Of a stretch of DNA of 64,000 nt, positions 37,677 to 47,095 are shown in pieces. Each line of letters starts with the position of its first letter. Position 1 is the first letter of the stretch. A program made the translations under genes and the position numbers. The notes under the pieces are model-generated. The model made no database searches. It had not been told where the DNA came from and saw nothing but the letters and a program-made list of their open reading frames with translations. Source of the stretch: R-RK-3 sp963842775 (GTDB lineage: Bacteria > Pseudomonadota > Alphaproteobacteria > Rhizobiales > Rhodomicrobiaceae); the NCBI GenBank assembly GCA_963842775.1, contig CAWJHQ010000016.1:372001-436000 (forward strand), given 5' to 3'.

Positions 37677-38951
37677 ATGCACCACTTCTCCTATAAGTCC
37701 GGCGTCCTGCACGCCGAGGACGTCAACCTTCCCGCTTTGGCGGAAAAGGTCGGAACGCCGTTCTATTGCTATTCGACGGCCACGCTGGAGCGTCACTACC
37801 GGGTCTTCGCCGACGCCTTCCAGGGCAGCGATGCGTTGGTCTGCTATGCCATCAAATCCAATTCCAATCTGGCGGTGCTGCGCACGCTCGGCGCGCTCGG
37901 CGCAGGCATGGACGTGGTTTCCGAGGGCGAGCTGCGGCGGGCACGCGCGGCAGGCATTCCGGCGAACCGGATCGTCTTCTCCGGCGTCGGCAAGACGCGC
38001 GAAGAGATGGCTTATGCGCTGAGTGAAGGCATTTTCGCGTTCAACGTCGAGTCCGAGAACGAATTGCGGGCCATGTCCGAGGTCGCCGCCTCGCGCGGGG
38101 ATACGGCGCGTATCGCTTTCCGCGTCAATCCCGATGTCGACGCCAAGACCCACCACAAGATCTCAACCGGCCGGGCTGGCGATAAATTCGGCGTTCCATG
38201 GCAGGATGCGCCGCGCCTCTACGGTCTTGCCCGCGATCTGCCGGGCATCGCTCCGCTCGGCGTGCATATGCATATAGGCAGCCAGATCACCGATCTTGCG
38301 CCGCTTGCCAATGCTTTTGCGCTGATCGCGGAGCTGGTAGGAATACTCAGGCAGGCGGGACATCGCATCGAATTCGTCAATGCGGGCGGCGGCCTCGGCG
38401 TACCCTATCGCGACGATACCGAGCCGCCGCCGCGGCCAGAGCTCTATGCGGCCGTCGTCCACGAAAAGCTCGCGCCGCTCGATTGCAGGCTGTTGTTCGA
38501 ACCCGGGCGGATGATCACCGCAAATGCGGGTATCCTGGTCACTCGCGTCATCTACCGGAAATCGAGCGGCGAGAAGCGTTTTCTGATCGTCGATGCGGCC
38601 ATGAACGATCTCATTCGCCCGACGCTTTATGACGCCTATCACGAGATCTGGCCGGTCTCCGAGGCGAAGCCCGACGCGCCCCGCGAGCCGCATGATGTTG
38701 TCGGTCCGATCTGCGAAAGCAGCGATTATTTCGCCAAAGGGCGACACCTGCCGGCCATCGCGGAGGGCGATCTAATGGCCATCATGACTGCGGGCGCATA
38801 TGGCGCCGTGCAGTCCTCAGGCTACAATAGCCGCCTGCTGGTGCCGGAAGTTCTCGTCAATGGCGAGCAATGGTCAATCGTGCGCGCCCGCCCAGATTAT
38901 GACGAGATGTTGAAGGCGGAACGTCTGGCGCCCTGGCAGGGCACGCCCTAA
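37677..38951 (+). CDS. lysA: Diaminopimelate decarboxylase
   Basis: LysA makes lysine from meso-diaminopimelate with pyridoxal phosphate. The 424-residue product shows the PLP lysine in CYAIKSNSNLAVLR, LGVHMHIGSQITDL, FVNAGGGLGVPY, LFEPGRMITANAG and the C-terminal active-site CESSDYFAKGR and AYGAVQSSGYNSR. Length and frame are normal. It follows lptM after 143 bases in which I see no further gene. Confidence 0.95.
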   Translation: MHHFSYKSGVLHAEDVNLPALAEKVGTPFYCYSTATLERHYRVFADAFQGSDALVCYAIKSNSNLAVLRTLGALGAGMDVVSEGELRRARAAGIPANRIVFSGVGKTREEMAYALSEGIFAFNVESENELRAMSEVAASRGDTARIAFRVNPDVDAKTHHKISTGRAGDKFGVPWQDAPRLYGLARDLPGIAPLGVHMHIGSQITDLAPLANAFALIAELVGILRQAGHRIEFVNAGGGLGVPYRDDTEPPPRPELYAAVVHEKLAPLDCRLLFEPGRMITANAGILVTRVIYRKSSGEKRFLIVDAAMNDLIRPTLYDAYHEIWPVSEAKPDAPREPHDVVGPICESSDYFAKGRHLPAIAEGDLMAIMTAGAYGAVQSSGYNSRLLVPEVLVNGEQWSIVRARPDYDEMLKAERLAPWQGTP

Positions 38952-39052
38952 TTTTTTAGCGCAAATAATGGGTTAATCTATAACCAAGCGAATTTAGAGC
39001 TCTGGTTGCGCATCCTGTTGTTGCGCTGCAAGATTGTGTTATCCTTATCTAT

Positions 39053-41713
39053 ATGAAATGGAAATCTGATCAGCCGGAACTATCGGTCGGCTCCGCTTCG
39101 CAGAGCCTGGCGCAACAACTTGACCGAAAGGTCCATCGCGCGCGCCTCGTCCTTATCTTTGACCGGCTCTGGCCGGCGCTCTGGCTTCCGGCGAGCGTCG
39201 TCGGCACGTTTTTGCTCGTCTCCCTGTTCGGCTTGTGGCCGCAGCTTCCCTTCGAGATCCACCGAGGCATACTTTGGGCGTTCGGCATAGCCCTCGTGCT
39301 CTCCCTGGTGCCGCTGATCCGTATCAGGTGGCCGGACCGCGCCGAAGCGCTGCGGCGGCTGGAAGCGACGGCCGGCCTTCCGCACAGACCCGCAACGTCC
39401 TATCACGACACGCTTGCGGGCCAGGCGCAATCTCCGGCGACGACCAGGATCTGGACCGCGCATCGCGAACGCATGTCGCGGCTTTTCAGCCGGCTGAAAG
39501 CGGGTTGGCCGCATCCGCGCGTTGACCGCCGGGATCCGTTTGCCCTGCGTGCGCTGCTGCTTCTGCTGCTCGCCATCGGTTATATCGCGAACCGGGACGA
39601 CGCCGCCGACCGTATTAAGTCGGCTTTCATCCTCAAGTCGCATGCGCTGCCAAGCTCGGCCCGGCTCGATGCCTGGATTACCCCGCCGCTCTATACCGGC
39701 AAGCCGCCGATCATGGTCGCCGACGGTTCGCGGCAGAAGACGGAAGGGGAGCAGCCGCAGACCCAGTTCACCGTTCCGGAGCAGAGCGAGCTGACCGTCC
39801 GCGTCAACCATTCCGACGCGGCGCGGTTCTCTCTCCGGATCGTACCCGGCGAAAGCGGAGAAGAGCCGCTTCCGGTCGAAGCGATCGACCGCCTGGTCAC
39901 GGCGAGCATTGCCAAGGGCAAGGAAAATACGGCCGAATTCAAGGAAAAGCTCACCACGGCGGCCGAGGTCGACTTGCTCGACAATGGCGTGACGGTGGCA
40001 CATTGGAGCGTCGATATCGTTGAGGATACGCCTCCGGTCATCACGCTGACCGAAGCCCCATCCGAAGCGCAACGCGGTTCGCTCCGTTTCAAATATAGCG
40101 TGCAGGACGATTATGGGGTTCTTTCCGCCCAGGCCGTTATCGCGCGCGACGAAGATGAAGATGCGGATGAGGATGAGGCACGACCGGCTCATGTGCAGCG
40201 TCTGGGGCAAGCGCCATCCATCCCGCTGACGCTGCCCCGCGCCAACACCAAGCAGGGCGATGGCCAGACCTACAGAGACCTCGCCTCGCATTACTGGGCA
40301 GGGTTGCCCGCGACCGTGACGCTTGAGGCTCGCGATCAGGCGGAGCAGACCGGTCGCAGCGAGCCGCACAAACTGGTGCTGCCGGAGCGCAAATTCGAGA
40401 AGCCGTTGGCCAAGGCGCTGATCGAGCAGCGCAAGAAACTGGTCGATCGTCCCGATCTCCGCACCAAAGTGGCGCGGGCGCTTGACGCCCTGACGATCGC
40501 ACCGGAAATTTTTATCCGCAACACGCAGGTCTATCTTGGCATTCGCACCGCTTTTCGGCGACTGACGAACAGTGAAGACACCGCGGCGATGGAAAGCACC
40601 GCGGATCTGCTCTGGCAGGTCGCTGTTCATGTCGAGGATGGCGATCTTTCCGATGCCGAGCGGCGGCTGCGGACCGCGCAGGAAGAGCTGATGAAGGCCT
40701 TGGAACGCGATGCCTCCGAGGAAGAAATCAAGCGGTTGATGGACGAGCTGCGTACCGCGCTCAACGAATTTCTCGAAAATATGAGGCAGCAGGCGCAGAA
40801 TAATCCCAATTTCATGCCCGAAAACCCGCTGTCGCCGAACCGCGTCATCACCTCGCAGGACCTTGAGCGGATGCTCAAGAAGATCGAAGACCTGGCCAAA
40901 ACCGGCTCGAAAGATGCCGCGCGCCAGATGCTGAGCGAGCTGCGCGACCTGCTCGAAAACGCACAGCCCGGCAATCAGGCCTCGAACAGCCAGAGCCAGG
41001 AAATGATGCAGATGCTGGACGGTCTCAGCGAGCTCATTTCCAAGCAGCAGCAACTGCTCGACGAAACCTTTCAAGCGCAGCAGGAGAGCGAATACGGCTC
41101 GCCTGGCGAAGAAGGTGAGCCTGGCGAGGAAGCTCGCGACGGCCGGGAAGGCCGCGAAGGCAAGCAGGGACGGCAGGGCCAGGGCCAAGGCAAGAGCGGC
41201 CAGGGTAAGAGCGGTGAGGGCAAGGACGGTCAAAATCCGTTCCCGGGCCTGGGACAGCAGCAGGGCGGTCTGCAAAAGCAGCTTAAGGAGCTGATGGATA
41301 AGCTGAAGGGTTTCGGCGCCAAGCCCCCGGAGCAATTCGACGGTGCTGGTCAGGCCATGGGCAAGGCTGGCGAGGCGCTCGGCGAGGAAAATGCCGGTCG
41401 CGCGACCGAGCAGCAGACATTGGCGCTGGACAAAATGCGCCAGGGCGCCAAGTCGCTTGTCGAGCAAATGATGAGCGGCATGGGGCAGCCCGGCAATCAG
41501 GGCCGCGGCCAGGCGGGAGCCGGCGATCGCGATCCGCTGGGGCGTCCGTTGCCGACCCAAGGGCTTGATAATGGCAACTCGGTCAAAGTGCCGGAAGAGA
41601 GCGACATCCAGCGCGCCCGGCAAATATTGGAAGAGCTGCGCCGCCGTCTCGGCGAGCGTGCCCGTCCGCCCGGCGAGCTGGATTATATCGAGCGGCTGAT
41701 CGAGCGATTCTGA
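39053..41713 (+). CDS. TIGR02302 (DUF4175) family protein
   Basis: A large 886-residue membrane-anchored protein of a family nearly restricted to alphaproteobacteria. The N-terminus has two to three hydrophobic segments (about residues 42-62, 72-90 and 162-180), followed by a periplasmic-looking region (200-480), a helical region, and a low-complexity stretch rich in Gly, Gln, Lys and Glu (about 670-740; GKSGQGKSGEGKDGQNPFPG). Short segments such as MSRLFSRLKAGWPHP separate the membrane helices. The role is unknown. The position after lysA is conserved. No frameshift was detected. Confidence 0.87.
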   Translation: MKWKSDQPELSVGSASQSLAQQLDRKVHRARLVLIFDRLWPALWLPASVVGTFLLVSLFGLWPQLPFEIHRGILWAFGIALVLSLVPLIRIRWPDRAEALRRLEATAGLPHRPATSYHDTLAGQAQSPATTRIWTAHRERMSRLFSRLKAGWPHPRVDRRDPFALRALLLLLLAIGYIANRDDAADRIKSAFILKSHALPSSARLDAWITPPLYTGKPPIMVADGSRQKTEGEQPQTQFTVPEQSELTVRVNHSDAARFSLRIVPGESGEEPLPVEAIDRLVTASIAKGKENTAEFKEKLTTAAEVDLLDNGVTVAHWSVDIVEDTPPVITLTEAPSEAQRGSLRFKYSVQDDYGVLSAQAVIARDEDEDADEDEARPAHVQRLGQAPSIPLTLPRANTKQGDGQTYRDLASHYWAGLPATVTLEARDQAEQTGRSEPHKLVLPERKFEKPLAKALIEQRKKLVDRPDLRTKVARALDALTIAPEIFIRNTQVYLGIRTAFRRLTNSEDTAAMESTADLLWQVAVHVEDGDLSDAERRLRTAQEELMKALERDASEEEIKRLMDELRTALNEFLENMRQQAQNNPNFMPENPLSPNRVITSQDLERMLKKIEDLAKTGSKDAARQMLSELRDLLENAQPGNQASNSQSQEMMQMLDGLSELISKQQQLLDETFQAQQESEYGSPGEEGEPGEEARDGREGREGKQGRQGQGQGKSGQGKSGEGKDGQNPFPGLGQQQGGLQKQLKELMDKLKGFGAKPPEQFDGAGQAMGKAGEALGEENAGRATEQQTLALDKMRQGAKSLVEQMMSGMGQPGNQGRGQAGAGDRDPLGRPLPTQGLDNGNSVKVPEESDIQRARQILEELRRRLGERARPPGELDYIERLIERF

Positions 41714-41724
41714 CGGCGGCGAGG

Positions 41725-41813
41725 CTAGAGCCTTTCCGTTCCGATTGAATGGAACGGCGCTCTATCTCTTTGTTCGGTCGCATTGTTCCGACGCAAACGG
41801 CTCACTTTGCTGG
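41725..41813 (+). repeat. RIME-like intergenic palindromic repeat
   Basis: CTAGAGCCTTTCCGTTCCGA...GGAACGGCGCTCTATCTCTTTG, then TTCGGTCGCATTGTTCCGACGCAAACGG and CTCACTTTGCTGG. It starts 12 bases after the TIGR02302 stop and lies between convergent genes. The final block is truncated. Confidence 0.88.
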
Positions 41814-41903
41814 CGCATTTCGGCCCTGTCGCGCCTGCTGAAAGCTCGCGGCAGACCGATCAGCCCGCCGCCAGTGGCGGCAGCGATGGCGTCAGGGGCC
41901 GGC

Positions 41904-43604
41904 TTACCGGTTGCGGTCGAATTCCAGCTCGATCTGACTGATATTCTTTGGCGGCGACATGAACTCCAGCGTGAAGGTGGCGCTTTCGCGCGGCGCCAGC
42001 AACTCCGTCGGCACGCTGGCGGTAACCTTCACGGTATCGCTGCTTTGGCTATCCCGGACGTTGATCAGAACGCGCGGCACCGTAAGCCGCCGGTCGGTGA
42101 TATTCACCACCTGCCCCTTAACTTCGATCATCGGCTTGCCCTGGGCCATCGTCCAGCGGTAGCTGACATCGGCGAAATCGATACCGCTTTCGGCCACGTC
42201 GAACCCGATCGCCCGATAGAGCGAAGTGGTGCCTGGCAGAGCTGCCATGATCTCGGATCGGAGTGTGACGAGCGCCAGCGCGACACCGCTGATAACGGAA
42301 AAGAATACCGCCCAGGCCGCAGCCACGGCCAGACCTCCGCCGCTCCGCCGTGTCTCGTAGGCGGCGAGATCGGTGGATTCCAGCTCTGCTTGCAGGGCGG
42401 CGGCGTCCTCGTCGTAAAATTCGGGGCCTAATTGGGCGCCGGCTGCCTGCTCGTCATAGAGCTTATCGAAATCGCTCAGTGTCTCGTCAGGGCGGCGCCG
42501 GCCAGGCTCGAACGGCCGCTTAGGCAACGGCCCGGCCCGAAAAGCGTCTTCAATATCGCTCTCGAACCCGGAATCGAGCGCGGCGGCTTCTTCGTCGTCC
42601 TGACTTTCGGCCGCGTCGCCGTCGTCGGCCCTATAAACGGCACGTCTCGCGGAAAACCCCGTTAGTCTGAATGGAGCTTCGTCTTCCTCCTCGTCCGGAT
42701 CGGTAGCCGGATCATGTCCGGGGACGGTGAAGGGTGGGGGATCGGCATCTTCCGGCTCGGCGGCGTTCTCGTCGTTGTCTTTGCTACCAGTTTCGTTAAT
42801 GGCAAGACGCGGCGGCGTGTCGCGCGGTCCAAACGGCTCCCAGCTCACATCGCTTCTGGGATGTTCTTCGTGCTGGCTCCGCGGCTGTTCCGGGAATCGT
42901 GCGGTCGGCGCGTCGTCTTCCTCACCGGGGTGTTCGAGTGCAGCCTTGAGCGCCTCGCGGATCGCGGTTTCGGTATCCTCTTCGTCCTCCTCCTCGGCGC
43001 TCATCCGGCTGGCTTCGACGATTTCGCGCCAAGGCCGGTTCATCCGAGTTTCCCAGGCTGCGGCCGGCTCGTCAGACGCCGTATCCTCGGACGCGCTATC
43101 ATCTTCATCGTCTTTGGACGATTCTTCCGAAAAGCCGAAGTTCCGCGAAAAGGCCGGCCCAGCGTGCGGCTCGTGGCTGGCACTTGGTTCATCCACATCG
43201 GAATCCTGCCACCCATACCGGCTAGTGGTTTCATCCTCGGTTTTAGCCGCCGCTTCGCCATAATTCATGGCTTGTGGCTCGCTGAGCGTGGAAATTGCAT
43301 CGGTGAAATGTTCACGCTTGGATGTCCAAGGAGCGGTGCCGGCACTCTCATGCGCGCTGGCGGGCAGTTCGGGCGCTTTGGCGGCGATGGGCTCGGCCCT
43401 GTGCTCGGGCGGCGTTTGGTGCTGCGGCGCAACCTGATTGTGCTCCGCACTGTCCGGCTCTATGGTTTCCTCGACATAGCCCTCTGGGACAAGCCGCCAT
43501 TGATTTCCGCAACGCGCGCATTTCACATGCCGGCCGCCTTCCGGTATGTCTTTATTCATTTTATACCGGGTCGAGCAGGCCGGGCATTCAATGATGGTGG
43601 ACAC
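41904..43604 (-). CDS. MJ0042-type zinc-ribbon membrane protein
   Basis: A 566-residue protein. The N-terminus is a zinc ribbon with two CxxC pairs, ECPACSTRYKM and VKCARCGNQWR, named MJ0042 finger. A very acidic, probably disordered region (about 55-430) follows, then one membrane segment (GLAVAAAWAVFFSVISGVAL, about 447-466) and a C-terminal DUF3426-like domain. GTG 43604 is used because it starts right before the zinc ribbon. It is divergent from ftsE, as in many Rhizobiales, which hints at a link with division, but no function is established. Confidence 0.85.
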   Translation of the reverse strand: MSTIIECPACSTRYKMNKDIPEGGRHVKCARCGNQWRLVPEGYVEETIEPDSAEHNQVAPQHQTPPEHRAEPIAAKAPELPASAHESAGTAPWTSKREHFTDAISTLSEPQAMNYGEAAAKTEDETTSRYGWQDSDVDEPSASHEPHAGPAFSRNFGFSEESSKDDEDDSASEDTASDEPAAAWETRMNRPWREIVEASRMSAEEEDEEDTETAIREALKAALEHPGEEDDAPTARFPEQPRSQHEEHPRSDVSWEPFGPRDTPPRLAINETGSKDNDENAAEPEDADPPPFTVPGHDPATDPDEEEDEAPFRLTGFSARRAVYRADDGDAAESQDDEEAAALDSGFESDIEDAFRAGPLPKRPFEPGRRRPDETLSDFDKLYDEQAAGAQLGPEFYDEDAAALQAELESTDLAAYETRRSGGGLAVAAAWAVFFSVISGVALALVTLRSEIMAALPGTTSLYRAIGFDVAESGIDFADVSYRWTMAQGKPMIEVKGQVVNITDRRLTVPRVLINVRDSQSSDTVKVTASVPTELLAPRESATFTLEFMSPPKNISQIELEFDRNR

Positions 43605-43760
43605 GGCTATTTCCTCTAACCACGCAGAGACAGTTACGGGCGGCGCAGGCAATTATGTCCCGCGTTCGCCGAAATCCATTGATACAGGAGAGTCGGTTCC
43701 GCATAAAGACCGGCATCTTAGGCTGTTGTTCGTCTCAAGTTCAAGCATGCGGGAGCTGCC

Positions 43761-44420
43761 GTGATCAGATTTGAGAATGTGGGGCTTCGTTACGGCCTTG
43801 GTCCGGAAGTCCTGCGCGACGTCAGCTTTCACCTGCTGCCGGGATCGTTTCACTTTCTGACGGGATCGTCGGGCGCGGGCAAGACATCGCTCCTGCGCAT
43901 GCTGTTTCTTTCGCTCAAGCCAAGCCGGGGGCTTGCTTATATGTTCGGCAAGAACGTTACCCGCTCCACACCCGGCCAGCGCGCGGAATTGCGCCGGCGG
44001 ATTGGCATCGTGTTCCAGGATTTCCGCCTGCTCGATCACATGACAACCTGGGAAAATGTCGCCTTGCCGCTGCGCGTTCATGGCAAGCGCCAGTCCGAAT
44101 ATGCCGAGGACGTCACGGAATTGCTCAAATGGGTCGGCCTCGGCGAGCGGATGCACGCCTACCCGCCGGTTCTCTCGGGCGGTGAGAAACAACGCGCCGC
44201 TATCGCCCGCGCCGTTATCGGGAAACCTGAGCTCTTGCTCGCCGACGAGCCGACGGGTAACGTCGACCCCCAAATGGCGCGGCGGCTGCTGCGTCTCTTC
44301 ATCGAACTGAACCGGCTGGGAACCTCGGTCATCATCGCCACCCACGACTATCAGCTTATGACCCAATTTGCTGCTCCAAGACTGATGCTCGAACAGGGCA
44401 GGATGCACGTACATGGCTGA
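43761..44420 (+). CDS. ftsE: Cell division ATP-binding protein FtsE
   Basis: FtsE is the ATPase of the FtsEX complex, which controls peptidoglycan hydrolases at the septum. The 219-residue product has Walker A GSSGAGKTSLLRML, the Q-loop FQDFRLLDHM, signature LSGGEKQRAAIARA and Walker B ELLLADEPTGNVD. GTG 43761 follows CGGGAG. ftsX begins five bases after the stop, so the pair is an operon. Confidence 0.94.
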   Translation: MIRFENVGLRYGLGPEVLRDVSFHLLPGSFHFLTGSSGAGKTSLLRMLFLSLKPSRGLAYMFGKNVTRSTPGQRAELRRRIGIVFQDFRLLDHMTTWENVALPLRVHGKRQSEYAEDVTELLKWVGLGERMHAYPPVLSGGEKQRAAIARAVIGKPELLLADEPTGNVDPQMARRLLRLFIELNRLGTSVIIATHDYQLMTQFAAPRLMLEQGRMHVHG

Positions 44421-44425
44421 GACGC

Positions 44426-45400
44426 ATGAATAACCAAGCCCTGGATCGACGCCTTCCGGCGATCATGCAGCCGCAACAGCCGAAGCGGCGGTTCGCGCCC
44501 GGCAAGGCGCCGATCGTTCCGCCCGGCTCCGTGACGGGCCGATCGCTGACCGTCGTTATCGCGATCATGGGCTTCCTCGCCTGTCTTACGGCGGGTGCCG
44601 TCTACATGATCAACCAGTCGGCGGCGGCGTGGCTGCGCGACGTCGGGAGCGAAGTTACCGTACAGGTGAGCCCGGATGGCGGCACCGAGGCGGTCGAGAA
44701 GAGCTCGCAGGAGATCGTTCGGTTCCTCACCGGGCAAATCGGCGTGCGCGAGGCTCAGCTTCTATCGCTCGACCAGTCGGCCGAACTGGTGGAACCTTGG
44801 CTCGGGCAGATTTCGGCGGTCAAGGACCTGCCGCTGCCGCGCCTGATCGCCGTACAGATCGATCGTGACAATCCGCCCGATCTCACAACCCTTCGCGCCG
44901 CGCTGACCAGCAAATTCCCGGTCGCGACGCTGGACGACCATCGTGCCTGGCAGCAGCAGATCCGGCGTGTCACCGGTTCGCTCGCGCTCGGAGGCGTCGC
45001 GATGATCATCCTGATGGGCATGGCGACCATCGCGGTCGTCGTTTCCGCCGCCCGCAGCGCGATGGCGTCGAACCGTGAAATCATCGAGGTGCTCAATTTC
45101 GTCGGCGCGGAGGAGCGGTTCATCGCGCGGCAGTTCGAATTGCACTTCCTCGCGCTCGGCATAAGGGCAGGCATTGTCGGTGCGCTGGCCGCCGCCGGCG
45201 TGTTCTTCTCGCTGCCGATCATCACCGAATATCTGAGCGGCGCCGCCACCCACGCCGAGATAAGACGGCTGGTGGGCACCGGCCGCCTTGACGTGCTTGG
45301 CTATGTGAGCTTGCTTATCGTTGTGGTTGCGATCGCTGCAATTTGCCAAATCACGTCGCGATTTGGCGTTCGCCGTATTCTAAACGCCCAGAACCAATAA
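44426..45400 (+). CDS. ftsX: Cell division protein FtsX
   Basis: FtsX is the membrane partner of FtsE. The 324-residue product has a basic, proline-rich cytoplasmic N-terminus, a first membrane segment (about 38-60), a periplasmic domain (60-185) and three further segments (about 190-212, 240-262 and 285-308). The QQIRRVTGSLALGGVAMIIL and AARSAMASNREIIEVLNFVGA regions match the permease part. It follows ftsE directly and is in frame throughout. Confidence 0.92.
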   Translation: MNNQALDRRLPAIMQPQQPKRRFAPGKAPIVPPGSVTGRSLTVVIAIMGFLACLTAGAVYMINQSAAAWLRDVGSEVTVQVSPDGGTEAVEKSSQEIVRFLTGQIGVREAQLLSLDQSAELVEPWLGQISAVKDLPLPRLIAVQIDRDNPPDLTTLRAALTSKFPVATLDDHRAWQQQIRRVTGSLALGGVAMIILMGMATIAVVVSAARSAMASNREIIEVLNFVGAEERFIARQFELHFLALGIRAGIVGALAAAGVFFSLPIITEYLSGAATHAEIRRLVGTGRLDVLGYVSLLIVVVAIAAICQITSRFGVRRILNAQNQ

Positions 45401-45437
45401 ACCATACAGTAAGAGAGATGATTGGGACCGCCCCATC

Positions 45438-46185
45438 ATGCGTCATACGGCATTTTCAAAAACCGAAAAAACTTACATTGTCACCGGCATGGAAAGTGCG
45501 CGAGATATTCCGGTTCCGGTAAAGGGGACGAACCGCTTTCTCTGGTGGGTAAAACTTGCCGTCTGGGTCATCGCCACAGCGGGCGGATTGGCCCTGGCCG
45601 GATTTCTGGCATTTTCCAGTCTCGTCAATGGCGATGCCGCCGACGATATCCGCGCGGCGGACGCCATCGTCGTTCTTACGGGCGGTGAAGCTCGAATTCC
45701 CGAAGCGGTGAAGCTGCTGGCTCAGGGCAAGGGACGCCGCCTGCTCATTTCCGGCGTGAATCCGGTCACCACGCGGGACGAACTCGCCAGCGTCACGCCG
45801 AACAGCAAGCGCTGGTTCCGCTGCTGCATTGACGTCGGCCAGGAGGCGCGTGACACCATCGGTAATGCCGCAGAGACGAGGGCGTGGGTGAAGAAGCGCG
45901 GCTTCAAGTCGCTGATCGTAGTCACGGCGACCTATCACATGCCGCGCAGCCTCGCCGAGTTGCGGCGTGCCTTGCCTGATGTGAACTTCGTGGCTTACCC
46001 GGTCCGGCCGCGCAACCTGTATCTGGAAGAATGGTGGTCGCATCAGCGGAGCCTTGCAGCTTCTGGCGACGGAATATGTCAAATTCGTTCCGTCCCTCGG
46101 GCGCTGCATTTTCGCGGAGATCGGCCTCGGGCATGGTCCGTACGGCGGAACGCGCCAATGCCTGAACGGCGGGAGCGTGGAGTGA
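45438..46185 (+). CDS. YdcF/DUF218 family membrane protein, frameshifted
   Basis: An ElyC/YdcF-like protein of about 248 residues. The N-terminus has one membrane segment (LAVWVIATAGGLALAGFLAF); the DUF218 domain starts ADAIVVLTGGEARIPEAVKLL and includes LLISGVNPVT and TATYHMPRSLAELRRALP. One extra C at 46044 shifts the frame. The correct end reads SGALQLLATEYVKFVPSLG and stops at 46183-46185. Relatives affect envelope carbohydrate or peptidoglycan metabolism; that is inference. plsC begins three bases later. Confidence 0.85.
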
Positions 46186-46187
46186 GC

Positions 46188-46941
46188 ATGGTGCGCTCGC
46201 TCATCTTTTTCATCATCTTCTACGTCAATACGGCGGTTTTCCTGATCGTCGGCAGTCCGCTGCTGCTGGGCCCGCGCCGCTGGGCAATGGCGGGATTGGC
46301 GGCGCACGCACATGCTTCCATGTGGTGGATGCGTATGATCTGCGGAACGCGCGTCGAAGTGCGCGGGCGTGAAAACCTGCCCGAAGGGCGCGGCAATCAT
46401 CGCCTCTAAGCATCAGTCCGCCTGGGATACGTTCGGCCTTATTCCGCTGACGCGTGATCCGGCGATGATCATGAAGAAGGAGTTGCTCTCACTACCTCTC
46501 TACGGCTGGTTCTCGCGCAAATTCGAAATGATTCCAGTGCGCCGGGATCTCGGACCCACGGCCTTGCGCCAGATGGCGCGCGAGGCTGCCAAACGCGCGG
46601 CGCAGGGGCGCGACATCGTCATCTTTCCCGAAGGCACCAGGCGCCCGCCCGGTGCGCCGCCCGCCTACCGGCCGGGCATCGTACTTCTGTACCAGGCGCT
46701 CGGAATCCCTTGCGTACCCGTGGCGCTCAATTCGGGATATTTCTGGCCGCGCCACAGCATCTTGCGGCGGCCCGGTACGATCGTCGTCGAATTCCTCCCT
46801 GCGATCCCGCCCGGACTGGCGCGCGCCGACTTCATGGCCTTGCTGCAGGACCGTATCGAAACGGCAACAGCTCGGCTTTTTCCACAAGTAGATGCGCATC
46901 ACGGCGTGACGGAAACACCCGCAGCCGACCTCAAAAACTAG
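46188..46941 (+). CDS. plsC: 1-acyl-sn-glycerol-3-phosphate acyltransferase, frameshifted
   Basis: PlsC makes phosphatidic acid at the inner membrane. An N-terminal membrane segment (SLIFFIIFYVNTAVFLIVGS) is followed by the catalytic HQSAWDT (HX4D motif), RRDLGPTALRQM and FPEGTRRPPGA. An extra G in GAAGGGCGCG (46386-46388) breaks the frame between GRENLPEG and AAIIASKHQ. The repaired protein has about 250 residues, the family norm. It ends the ftsEX-ydcF-plsC set. Confidence 0.9.
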
Positions 46942-47095
46942 GTCAGCGCCTAGCTTTTTGCGAGCGGGAACACCACATTTAGGGGGTGACGCAGCATTGC
47001 GCTACTAGCTTGACACGCCAGCACAAAACGAGAACATTGCTCTCATTGCCGGCCGCGCGCCGGATGCATGTCTCAAAGTTTCTCATGGACCGGTC

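Noticed and set aside
39080..41623. An 847-residue open frame antisense to the TIGR02302 gene
   Set aside because: It mirrors the codon bias of the real plus-strand gene and shows no domain. The same applies to 1131-2708, 10041-11603 and 53248-55296.
46942..47095. A cobalamin riboswitch before nrdJ
   Set aside because: The gap is only about 155 bases and I saw no B12-box-like sequence.
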